A model generated the notes under the pieces. The model saw only the letters and a program-made list of their open reading frames with translations. It searched no databases and was not told the DNA's origin. A program made the position numbers and the translations under genes. Source: an uncultured Eubacteriales bacterium (GTDB taxonomy: Bacteria; Bacillota; Clostridia; Oscillospirales; Acutalibacteraceae). Taken from it: a stretch of DNA of 5,712 nucleotides. Shown in pieces: positions 1 through 5,254 of the stretch. How positions within the stretch are numbered: the first letter of the stretch is position 1; each line of letters starts with the position of its first letter. The stretch covers positions 1 through 5,712 of the forward strand of contig ONWP01000312.1 in assembly GCA_900321595.1 (NCBI GenBank), in the 5' to 3' direction.

Positions 1-141
1 CGTGTCGCATACGGTGCATTTCTCCGCCTCGATCACAGGGAACGTATCCGGTTTGAAGGTGTCTGTGTAGACCGTTCCGCGCAGAACGGCGATCAGCGCC
101 GTCGCCCAGACCAGAAAGCGTATGATCCCTCTTGCATACAT
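1..141 (-). CDS. Small N-terminally hydrophobic protein, N-terminal part only, function unknown
   Basis: This minus-strand gene starts with ATG at 141 and leaves the window at position 1, so only its first 47 residues are visible. They begin MYARGIIRFLVWATALIAVL, a short basic stretch followed by a hydrophobic segment at about residues 6-20. This could be a signal peptide or a membrane anchor. After it comes a polar stretch ending in K-C-T-V-C-D-T, which has a CxxC pair at residues 42-45 that might bind metal or form a disulfide. The start is well supported: AGGGAGG lies 7 bases upstream and a good promoter lies further up. The gene is divergent from the flavodoxin operon and shares its control region. 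I do not recognise the family, and too little is visible to assign a function. That it is a real gene start is fairly secure. Confidence 0.72.
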   Translation of the reverse strand, partial: MYARGIIRFLVWATALIAVLRGTVYTDTFKPDTFPVIEAEKCTVCDT

Positions 142-148
142 AACGTTG

Positions 149-155
149 CCTCCCT
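149..155 (-). promoter_or_regulatory. Ribosome binding site of the leftward gene
   Basis: Read on the minus strand this is AGGGAGG, 7 bases before the ATG at 141. It is a near-ideal Shine-Dalgarno sequence and fixes the start of the leftward gene. Confidence 0.75.
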
Positions 156-172
156 GCTTTGTTCTGCTATCA

Positions 173-202
173 ATTATATGTGCTATTTATGAAAAAAGTC
201 AA
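173..202 (-). promoter_or_regulatory. Leftward SigA/sigma70-type promoter
   Basis: On the minus strand the -35 box is TTGACT (202-197), the spacer is 18 bases and the -10 box is a perfect TATAAT (178-173). Transcription should start near 166, giving a leader of about 25 bases before the ATG at 141. The match to consensus is strong (11 of 12), and the position just upstream of a gene with a good ribosome binding site supports it. It drives the leftward gene and is divergent from the promoter at 313-341. Confidence 0.72.
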
Positions 203-312
203 GCCGAAATTCCGGCGTTCGGAAAAAACGGCCGATCCGGTCCCGGCGATTCGTCCGCGCCGTCGACAAACCGGCCGTTTCTGTGGAAAAACGCCGATCT
301 CGTCCGTTGCGC
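203..312. other. GC-rich spacer between the divergent promoters, with imperfect repeats
   Basis: This block lies between the -35 boxes of the two divergent promoters. I see no convincing gene in it. It holds an inverted repeat, AAACGGCCG at 226-234 facing CGGCCGTTT at 272-280. It also holds an imperfect direct repeat: GGAAAAAACGGCCGATC at 221-237 against GGAAAAACGCCGATC at 285-299. A similar pair, CGATTCGTCCG at 247-257 and CGATCTCGTCCG at 295-306, follows the same pattern. These could bind a regulator shared by both promoters, but nothing identifies one. Confidence 0.4.
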
Positions 313-341
313 TTGACAGGTGTCTTTTATTAGATTATAAT
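313..341 (+). promoter_or_regulatory. Perfect-consensus SigA/sigma70 promoter of the flavodoxin operon
   Basis: The -35 box TTGACA (313-318), a 17-base spacer and the -10 box TATAAT (336-341) match the sigma70/SigA consensus exactly. The transcript should start near 348, leaving a leader of about 27 bases before the ATG at 375. That is too short for a riboswitch. No other strong promoter or terminator is visible before the right edge, so this promoter may drive all seven plus-strand genes. Promoters this strong are usually held down by a repressor, which fits the two inverted repeats at 332-346 and 345-363. Confidence 0.85.
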
Positions 342-346
342 AATCT
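332..346. promoter_or_regulatory. Candidate operator: perfect 7-1-7 inverted repeat over the -10 box
   Basis: AGATTAT-A-ATAATCT is a perfect 7-1-7 palindrome that contains the whole -10 box, so a protein bound here would block RNA polymerase. The 7-1-7 layout is that of Fur/PerR/Zur sites, but the usual core TAATnATTA is replaced by TTATnATAA, so the regulator cannot be named. The sequence is AT-rich and some symmetry could arise around a TATAAT by chance. Seven exact pairs extending beyond the -10 box make that less likely. Confidence 0.5.
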
Positions 347-363
347 TTATAGATCGTATAAAG
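345..363. promoter_or_regulatory. Candidate second operator: 7-5-7 inverted repeat at the start site
   Basis: CTTTATA-gatcg-TATAAAG is a perfect inverted repeat that spans the expected transcription start and reaches the edge of the ribosome binding site. It overlaps the first palindrome by two bases. Transcription should start within its left arm, so the RNA would carry only part of that arm. A DNA operator is therefore more likely than an RNA hairpin. The bound protein is unknown. Confidence 0.4.
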
Positions 364-366
364 GGG
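361..366 (+). promoter_or_regulatory. Ribosome binding site that fixes the flavodoxin start
   Basis: AAGGGG lies 8 bases before the ATG at 375. It selects this start over longer in-frame readings that would begin upstream of the promoter, from about 159. Confidence 0.7.
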
Positions 367-374
367 CAGTTCGC

Positions 375-827
375 ATGAAGACGCTGGTGGTATTCTACTC
401 CCGCAAAGGAAGCACCGAACGCATCGCACGCGGCATTGCCGCTGAGCTGGAGGCCGATACGCTCTGGCTGGACACAGTCTACGACCTGTTCGGCACCGGC
501 GGCTTCTGTCAGGCGCTGGGCAGCTCGGTGTTCAACCGGGAGTTACTGCTCTTTCCCTACGACGAGCAGGTCAGCGACTATGACCGCGTGATCATCTGCA
601 CGCCGATCTGGGCGGGCAAGGTCTGCCGTCCGGTTTTGGAATTCTGCAGGAAGGAGCGGCATAACGTCATGGCCGCCGACTACGTGTTCGTATCCGCGAC
701 AGGCAAGGTGAACGCCGACCGGCTCGCGGATTCGCTCGACCGGCTCCTGCGTCTGGAGCACGGCTCCGTCCGGGTCTTCAGAAGTCTGCTCGGCCGGGAA
801 ACGGAACTGACGGCGCATGACGAATAA
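375..827 (+). CDS. Flavodoxin-like FMN-binding protein
   Basis: This 150-residue protein belongs to the flavodoxin-like fold, which binds FMN and carries low-potential electrons or serves as a small cytoplasmic oxidoreductase. The N-terminus MKTLVVFYSRKGSTERIARG shows the first beta strand and the phosphate-binding loop, S9-R-K-G12-S13-T14, followed by the first helix. YDRVIICTPIWAGKVCRPV at about residues 69-87 is the typical strand and loop near the isoalloxazine ring. VFVSATG at about 104-110 is the later core strand and loop. The length suits a short-chain flavodoxin-family member. The ATG at 375 is chosen because AAGGGG lies just upstream and the residues before it are not flavodoxin-like. 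It is the first gene of the operon, directly behind a perfect promoter with candidate operators, and its end overlaps the exonuclease gene by 11 bases. Whether it is an electron-transfer flavodoxin or an NAD(P)H-dependent reductase cannot be decided. Confidence 0.85.
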   Translation: MKTLVVFYSRKGSTERIARGIAAELEADTLWLDTVYDLFGTGGFCQALGSSVFNRELLLFPYDEQVSDYDRVIICTPIWAGKVCRPVLEFCRKERHNVMAADYVFVSATGKVNADRLADSLDRLLRLEHGSVRVFRSLLGRETELTAHDE

Positions 828-1407
828 CGCCTTCACCGGCCGGGAGCGGATGCTGCCGGACTTTCAGACCTTCGTCTCCTTCGACATCGAGACGACCGGT
901 CTCGGCAAAGAGGCGGAGCTGATCGAGCTGGGCGCCGTCCGGGTGGAGCGCGGCCGGATCACGGAGACGTTTTCGTCGTTCGTGCGGCCGCAGAACCCGA
1001 TCGATCTGATGATCACCGTCCTGACCGGCATCACCGACGACATGGTTGCCGACGCGCCGACGCCGGATGAGATCGTGCCGGACTTCTGCGACTTCCTGGG
1101 CGACGATATCCTGCTGGGACACAATATCCTCGCCTTCGACTGCCGCGTGCTGGAAAAATACGTCCTCGCCTGCGGCGTCACCCTCGGCAACGATCTCTTC
1201 GACACGCTGCGCTACGTCCGGTACCGCTGCGACATGATGCCCAAGCCCAAAGACAACCGGCTGACGACGCTTTGCGACCACTTCTGCATCAACCCGGAGA
1301 CCCATCACCGGGCGGTCGCGGACGCCGAAGCCACGGCGGAGCTGCTGCTCTGCCTGAAACGATACACCACACCGAAAGCAAAATACCTGGAGGAAATACA
1401 GACATGA
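817..1407 (+). CDS. DnaQ-like DEDDh 3'-5' exonuclease
   Basis: This 196-residue protein is a stand-alone exonuclease of the DnaQ/PolC-epsilon type, which removes nucleotides from 3' ends with two metal ions. All three Exo motifs are present: FDIETTGL with D23 and E25, GHNILAFD with H102, N103 and D108, and HHRAVADAEAT with H164 and D169. The acidic residues and the histidine of the DEDDh class are therefore intact, and activity is expected. No polymerase, helicase or BRCT part is attached. It may proofread for a polymerase or work in DNA repair or RNA trimming; the sequence does not say which. The start is uncertain: ATG at 817 overlaps the flavodoxin gene by 11 bases and has only a weak ribosome site, while ATG at 850 (MLPDFQ) has GGGAG only 3 bases upstream. 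Both keep the whole domain. The stop overlaps the mrp start as ATGA. Confidence 0.88.
   Translation: MTNNAFTGRERMLPDFQTFVSFDIETTGLGKEAELIELGAVRVERGRITETFSSFVRPQNPIDLMITVLTGITDDMVADAPTPDEIVPDFCDFLGDDILLGHNILAFDCRVLEKYVLACGVTLGNDLFDTLRYVRYRCDMMPKPKDNRLTTLCDHFCINPETHHRAVADAEATAELLLCLKRYTTPKAKYLEEIQT
1389..1393 (+). promoter_or_regulatory. Ribosome binding site that fixes the mrp start
   Basis: GGAGG sits 10 bases before the ATG at 1404, inside the end of the exonuclease gene. With the ATGA stop/start overlap it favours this start over a longer in-frame reading from about 1272. Confidence 0.75.
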
Positions 1408-2228
1408 GCGATTGTACGCACGACTGCGCGAGCTGCTCGGCCAACTGTGCCGACCGCGAGCCGCAGTTCGATCCGCTGAATGAAATGAGCAGCGTGAAGA
1501 AGGTCATCGGCGTCGTCAGCGGCAAGGGCGGCGTCGGCAAGAGCCTCGTCACCGCGCTGCTGGCCGTACAGATGAACCGGCGCGGCCGAAAGACCGCGAT
1601 CCTGGACGCCGACGTCACGGGGCCCTCGATCCCCAAGGCCTTCGGCATCAAAGAGAAGGCGCGGGGCGATGAGCATCTGATCTTCCCCGCGAAGACCGCC
1701 ACCGGCATCGACGTGATGAGCGTCAATTTGCTGCTGGAAAACGAGACGGATCCCGTCGTGTGGCGCGGCCCGGTCATCGCGGGCGCCATCAAGCAGTTCT
1801 GGGGCGAGGTCCTCTGGGAGGACGTGGACTACATGTTCGTGGATATGCCGCCGGGCACCGGCGACGTGCCGCTGACCGTATTCCAGAGCCTGCCCGTGGA
1901 CGGCATCATCGTCGTCACCAGCCCGCAGGAGCTGGTCTCCATGATCGTGGAAAAGGCCGTGAAGATGGCGAACCTGATGAACGTCCCGGTGCTGGGACTC
2001 GTCGAGAACATGGCGTATTTCCGCTGCCCAGACTGCGGCAAAGAGCACCGCATCTTCGGGCAGAGCGACGCCGCCGCGACCGCGGAGCGTTTCGGCATCG
2101 CCCACGTCGACCGTCTGCCCATCGACCCGAATCTGGCGACGCTGACCGACAAGGGCGTGATCGAGCTGTTCGAAGGCGACTACCTCGCCGCGACGGCGGA
2201 TCATCTGGAGCAGGTCTGCCCCGTATAA
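1404..2228 (+). CDS. mrp: Mrp/NBP35-family Fe-S cluster carrier ATPase
   Basis: This 274-residue cytoplasmic P-loop ATPase should carry iron-sulfur clusters to apoproteins (Mrp/ApbC/NBP35 family, SIMIBI class). The N-terminus has a cysteine cluster, C4, C8, C11 and C15, as in NBP35-like proteins of anaerobes. The deviant Walker A motif is GKGGVGKS at residues 40-47, with the signature lysine K41. LDADVTGPSIP at about 67-77 is the switch I region, VWRGP at 119-123 is a family signature, and VDMPPGTGD at about 146-154 contains the Walker B/switch II. The CxxC pair C208-C211 (FRCPDCG) is the expected site of the bridging cluster at the dimer interface. It lacks the N-terminal DUF59/MIP18 domain found in many Mrp proteins. 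The start is fixed by GGAGG at 1389-1393 and the ATGA overlap with the exonuclease. Its function is well supported; its client proteins are unknown. Confidence 0.95.
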   Translation: MSDCTHDCASCSANCADREPQFDPLNEMSSVKKVIGVVSGKGGVGKSLVTALLAVQMNRRGRKTAILDADVTGPSIPKAFGIKEKARGDEHLIFPAKTATGIDVMSVNLLLENETDPVVWRGPVIAGAIKQFWGEVLWEDVDYMFVDMPPGTGDVPLTVFQSLPVDGIIVVTSPQELVSMIVEKAVKMANLMNVPVLGLVENMAYFRCPDCGKEHRIFGQSDAAATAERFGIAHVDRLPIDPNLATLTDKGVIELFEGDYLAATADHLEQVCPV

Positions 2229-2253
2229 AGAAATAATGAGAAAGGCGTGACCC

Positions 2254-2904
2254 ATGAAGCTCACCAACCGGCAGCGCCGCGATAGAGGCATGGCATACAT
2301 CGCGGACGAAAGCGTCACCAACGAACAATACATCGGACTGCGTCTGTCCCAGAAGTACAGCCGCCTCAAGCCGTATGACCGCAAGGGCGCCGAGCGCCTG
2401 CTGCGCAAAATGGGCGTGACCTTCGGGGAGAACGTCTATTTCGTGCCGCCGCTGACCTGCGAATACGGCACGCACCTGAAGATCGGCAGCAATCTTTTCG
2501 CCAACGCCAACTGCACGATCCTCGACATCGCGCAGGTGACCATCGGCGACAACTGCATGTTCGGCCCGAACGTGACGCTGTGCACCGCGGGACATCCGGT
2601 CCACCCCGGCAGCCGCAACACCGGCTGGGAATACGGCAAGCCGATCGTCATCGGCAGCAACACTTGGATCGGCACCGGCGCGATCATCCTGCCCGGCGTG
2701 ACCGTCGGCAACGGCTGCGTCATCGGCGGCGGCAGCGTCGTCACGAGGGATATCCCGGATATGACCGTGGCCGTGGGCAACCCCTGCCGCGTGATACGTC
2801 GTCTGACGGATGAGGACCGGAAGTACCTCTTCCGGGACGAGTGCTTCGACGAAGCCGCCCTCGCCGACATCCTGTCGAAATGCGATCCAGACCGGCCTTT
2901 GTGA
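2254..2904 (+). CDS. Hexapeptide-repeat sugar O-acetyltransferase (Maa/LacA/NodL type)
   Basis: This 216-residue protein should move an acetyl group from acetyl-CoA to a hydroxyl of a sugar. Residues 1-50 form the helical cap typical of maltose/galactoside acetyltransferases. Residues 58-185 form the left-handed beta helix, with repeats such as IGSNLF, IGDNCM, IGSNTWIGTGAIILPGVTVGNGCVIGGGSVV. LCTAGHPVHP at 109-118 carries the expected catalytic histidine, H114, and GNPCRVIRRLTDEDR at 175-189 is the usual family end. About 25 extra residues follow, somewhat more than typical members carry. The start has GAGAAAGG 8 bases upstream and lies 25 bases after the mrp stop, the largest gap in the operon. 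The true acceptor is unknown: it could be a free sugar, an envelope polysaccharide unit or a detoxification substrate. Neighbouring VanZ and Ddl make an envelope role possible, but that is inference. Confidence 0.92.
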   Translation: MKLTNRQRRDRGMAYIADESVTNEQYIGLRLSQKYSRLKPYDRKGAERLLRKMGVTFGENVYFVPPLTCEYGTHLKIGSNLFANANCTILDIAQVTIGDNCMFGPNVTLCTAGHPVHPGSRNTGWEYGKPIVIGSNTWIGTGAIILPGVTVGNGCVIGGGSVVTRDIPDMTVAVGNPCRVIRRLTDEDRKYLFRDECFDEAALADILSKCDPDRPL

Positions 2905-3389
2905 TCGGGCTCGTCCTGACGCTGGCGGTCGCCGCCGCGATCTTCTGGTTCTCCAGCCGCGACGCGGGACAGTCCAACGCCCAAAGTGAGCTTCTTTCCG
3001 ATTCGCTCGCCGTACGGATCCTGACGTGGTTTCACCTGTCGCCGGAGCAGGCCGAGCGGGTATACCGCTTCAGCGTTAAGCTGGTGCGCAAGACGGCGCA
3101 TTTCGCGGAATTTGCCGCGCTGGGATTCGCGCTGACGCTCACCTGCCTGGGCGCCGGCCGCGCGATCCGGCTCAGCGCCGGCGCGTCGTTCGGCGCCGGA
3201 ACGCTCTACGCGATCACGGACGAAATCCATCAGATCTTCGTCGAGGGACGCGCCTGCCAGGCGCGGGACGTCCTCATCGACGCCTGCGGCGTCCTCACCG
3301 GCGTCGGGCTGATGCTGCTCCTGTGGATCACGGTGGACGCGATCATCAAACGAGAAAGATCGAGAAACAGCAAAAAACATGAGATTTGA
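2880..3389 (+). CDS. VanZ-family integral membrane protein
   Basis: This 169-residue protein has the VanZ-like domain. About four hydrophobic segments are visible, near residues 6-24, 74-92, 97-113 and 131-155. Family signatures are RKTAHFAEFAALGFAL at 70-85 and YAITDEIHQIFVEGR followed by ARDVLIDACG at 110-137, with the conserved acidic and histidine residues present. VanZ of the vanA transposon Tn1546 gives low-level teicoplanin resistance by an unclear route. Most chromosomal VanZ-like proteins have no known function, and that applies here. The start is uncertain. ATG at 2880 overlaps the acetyltransferase gene by 25 bases; GTG at 2901 would give a GTGA stop/start overlap; GTG at 2841 would add 13 arginine-rich residues. 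None has a clear ribosome site, so translation probably depends on coupling. Its end overlaps the mnmG start by 11 bases. Confidence 0.85.
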   Translation: MRSRPAFVIGLVLTLAVAAAIFWFSSRDAGQSNAQSELLSDSLAVRILTWFHLSPEQAERVYRFSVKLVRKTAHFAEFAALGFALTLTCLGAGRAIRLSAGASFGAGTLYAITDEIHQIFVEGRACQARDVLIDACGVLTGVGLMLLLWITVDAIIKRERSRNSKKHEI

Positions 3390-5253
3390 AGCGGGAAATT
3401 ACGACGTCGCGGTGATCGGCGCGGGACACGCCGGCATCGAAGCGTGTCTGGCCGCGGCGCGGCTCGGCATGCGCACGGTGGTCTTCACCATGAGCCTCGA
3501 TTTCATCGGCAATATGCCGTGCAACCCGTCGATCGGCGGCACCAGCAAGGGACATCTGGTGCGGGAGATCGACGCGCTGGGCGGGCAGATGGGCAAGGCC
3601 GCGGACGCGACCACCATCCAGTCCCGGATGCTCAATCTGGGCAAAGGGCCCGCCGTGCATTCCCTGCGCGCCCAGATCGACCGCAGACGCTATCAGGAAT
3701 ATATGAAAAACGCGCTGGAGTCGCAGGACGGCCTGGATCTGCGGCAGGCGCAGATCGTGGAGCTGACGAAGACAGGCGACACGTTTTCCCTCGTCACGCA
3801 GCTCGACGCCGTCTATACGGCCAGAGCCGTGATCCTGGCGACCGGCACGTTTCTGGACGGCAAAATATACGTCGGCGACAGCTGCACCCCGGGCGGCCCT
3901 GACGGGATCTTCCCGGCGACAGGGCTTTCCGATTCCCTGCGACGGCTCGGTCTGCCCCTGCGGCGGTTCAAGACCGGCACCCCGTCCCGGGTCAACCGCC
4001 GGTCTGTGGATACCGCCGGGCTGGAGGTGCAGACGGGCGACGACCGCGTCGTGCCGTTCTCCTTCGAGACGCGCGAGCCGCCCGAGAACAAGGCCGTCTG
4101 CTACATCTCCTACACGAACGACGAGACAAAGCGCATCATCCGGGAAAACCTCGACCGGTCGCCCCTCTACGGCGGCAGGATCGAGGGCGTCGGCCCCCGG
4201 TACTGCCCGAGCATCGAGGACAAGATCGTCCGCTTCCCCGACAAGCCGCGGCATCAGCTCTTCATCGAGCCCTGCGGCCTTGAAACGCAGGAGATGTATC
4301 TGCAGGGCATGAGCTCGAGCATGCCGGAGGACGTGCAGCTGGCGTTCCTGCGCACCATCCCGGGGCTGGAGCACGTCAGCGTCATGCGCAACGCCTACGC
4401 CATCGAATACGACTGCGTGGATCCCCTGACGATGGATCACACGCTGGAATTCCGCGACGTGCCCGGACTTTACGGCGCCGGGCAGTTCAACGGCTCCTCC
4501 GGCTACGAGGAGGCCGCCGCGCAGGGGCTCGTCGCCGGGATCAACGCCGCGCGCAAGCTCGCAGGCAAGCCGCCCTATGAGCCGGACCGCGCCGAAAGCT
4601 ACATCGGCACGCTGGTGGACGATCTGGTGACGAAGGGCTGCAACGAGCCGTACCGCATGATGACGAGCCGCTCGGAGTACCGGCTCTACCTGCGGCAGGA
4701 CAACGCCGACGCCCGCCTCACCCCGACCGGGTACGAGCTCGGGCTCATCAGCCCGGCGCGCTACGCGGCGTTTCTGGAAAAACAGGAGCGCATCCGCAGG
4801 GAGCTCGAACGGGTCAAAAATACCGTCGTCGCCCCGTCGGAAGCGCTGAACGAAATGCTGATCGCCCGCGGCACGACGCCGATCGCAACCGGCGCGCGGC
4901 TCTCGGAGCTGCTCAAGCGCCCCCAGCTGGACCGGTTCGCGCTCGCGCCCTTCGATCCGGGGCTCGACCCCAATACGCCGGACGACGTGCGCGAGCAGGT
5001 GGAGATCGAGCTGCGCTACGCCGGCTACGTCAAACGGCAGCAGGCGCAGGTGCACGAGCTGCACCGGCTTGAACGGCGGCGGATCCCCGCGGAGATCGAC
5101 TACAGCCGCGTGACCGGACTGCGTCTGGAGGCGGCGGAAAAGCTTGCGAAGGTTCGCCCCGAAAGCGTGGGGCAGGCGGCGCGGATCTCCGGGGTCAGCC
5201 CGGCGGATATCGCGGTGCTGACCGTCTATTTGGAACGATACGGAGTTGAATAA
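3379..5253 (+). CDS. mnmG: tRNA uridine-5-carboxymethylaminomethyl modification enzyme MnmG (GidA)
   Basis: This 624-residue protein is full length for MnmG, the FAD enzyme that works with the GTPase MnmE to modify the wobble uridine U34 of tRNAs using a methylene-folate carbon. The FAD-binding GxGxxG motif is VIGAGHAG at residues 12-19. The family signature PCNPSIGGTSKGHLVREIDA at 47-66 includes C48, and VGPRYCPSIEDKIVRF at 271-286 includes C276; these match the two conserved cysteines. GQFNGSSGYEEAAAQG at 368-383 and CNEPYRMMTSRSEYRL at 421-436 are further signatures. The C-terminal helical domain (about 560-624) is complete. The start gives the usual 10-12 residues before the FAD motif but has only a weak, A-rich upstream region, so coupling to the VanZ gene is likely. 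The partner mnmE and the common neighbour rsmG are not in the window; mnmG is followed one base later by ddl. Confidence 0.98.
   Translation: MRFEAGNYDVAVIGAGHAGIEACLAAARLGMRTVVFTMSLDFIGNMPCNPSIGGTSKGHLVREIDALGGQMGKAADATTIQSRMLNLGKGPAVHSLRAQIDRRRYQEYMKNALESQDGLDLRQAQIVELTKTGDTFSLVTQLDAVYTARAVILATGTFLDGKIYVGDSCTPGGPDGIFPATGLSDSLRRLGLPLRRFKTGTPSRVNRRSVDTAGLEVQTGDDRVVPFSFETREPPENKAVCYISYTNDETKRIIRENLDRSPLYGGRIEGVGPRYCPSIEDKIVRFPDKPRHQLFIEPCGLETQEMYLQGMSSSMPEDVQLAFLRTIPGLEHVSVMRNAYAIEYDCVDPLTMDHTLEFRDVPGLYGAGQFNGSSGYEEAAAQGLVAGINAARKLAGKPPYEPDRAESYIGTLVDDLVTKGCNEPYRMMTSRSEYRLYLRQDNADARLTPTGYELGLISPARYAAFLEKQERIRRELERVKNTVVAPSEALNEMLIARGTTPIATGARLSELLKRPQLDRFALAPFDPGLDPNTPDDVREQVEIELRYAGYVKRQQAQVHELHRLERRRIPAEIDYSRVTGLRLEAAEKLAKVRPESVGQAARISGVSPADIAVLTVYLERYGVE
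5242..5245 (+). promoter_or_regulatory. Ribosome binding site of ddl within the mnmG end
   Basis: GGAG lies 9 bases before the ATG at 5255 and inside the last codons of mnmG. It supports this ddl start and close coupling of the two genes. Confidence 0.6.
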
Positions 5254-5254
5254 T

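Noticed and set aside
283..291. DnaA-box-like TGTGGAAAA, hence a possible replication origin
   Set aside because: It is a single site with one mismatch to TGTGGATAA. No cluster, AT-rich unwinding region of typical size, or dnaA/dnaN neighbour is seen, although mnmG lies near the origin in some bacteria.
345..363. RNA hairpin or riboswitch in the operon leader
   Set aside because: The predicted start near 348 leaves a leader of only about 27 bases and cuts the left arm, so a DNA operator is the better reading.
159..374. In-frame N-terminal extension of the flavodoxin-like protein
   Set aside because: The promoter and ribosome site lie inside this stretch, and its translation is basic low-complexity sequence unlike any flavodoxin. 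The protein starts at 375.
1272..1403. In-frame N-terminal extension of Mrp
   Set aside because: It overlaps the catalytic end of the exonuclease in another frame. The ATG at 1404 has a proper ribosome site and gives the family's usual cysteine-rich N-terminus.
2226..2254. Terminator or separate promoter in the mrp-acetyltransferase gap
   Set aside because: The gap is only 25 bases, with no stem-loop plus T-run and no promoter pair. It holds just the ribosome site of the next gene.
1305..2408. Long minus-strand open frame opposite mrp (367 codons)
   Set aside because: It covers the clear Mrp ATPase and parts of its neighbours, has no family signature, and crosses three real gene boundaries. 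It is a shadow of codon bias.
3346..5064. Very long open frame on the minus strand opposite mnmG (572 codons)
   Set aside because: The plus strand carries an unmistakable full-length MnmG here. Long antisense frames are expected in GC-rich coding DNA, and the antisense product is rich in R, A, H and V with no recognisable motif.
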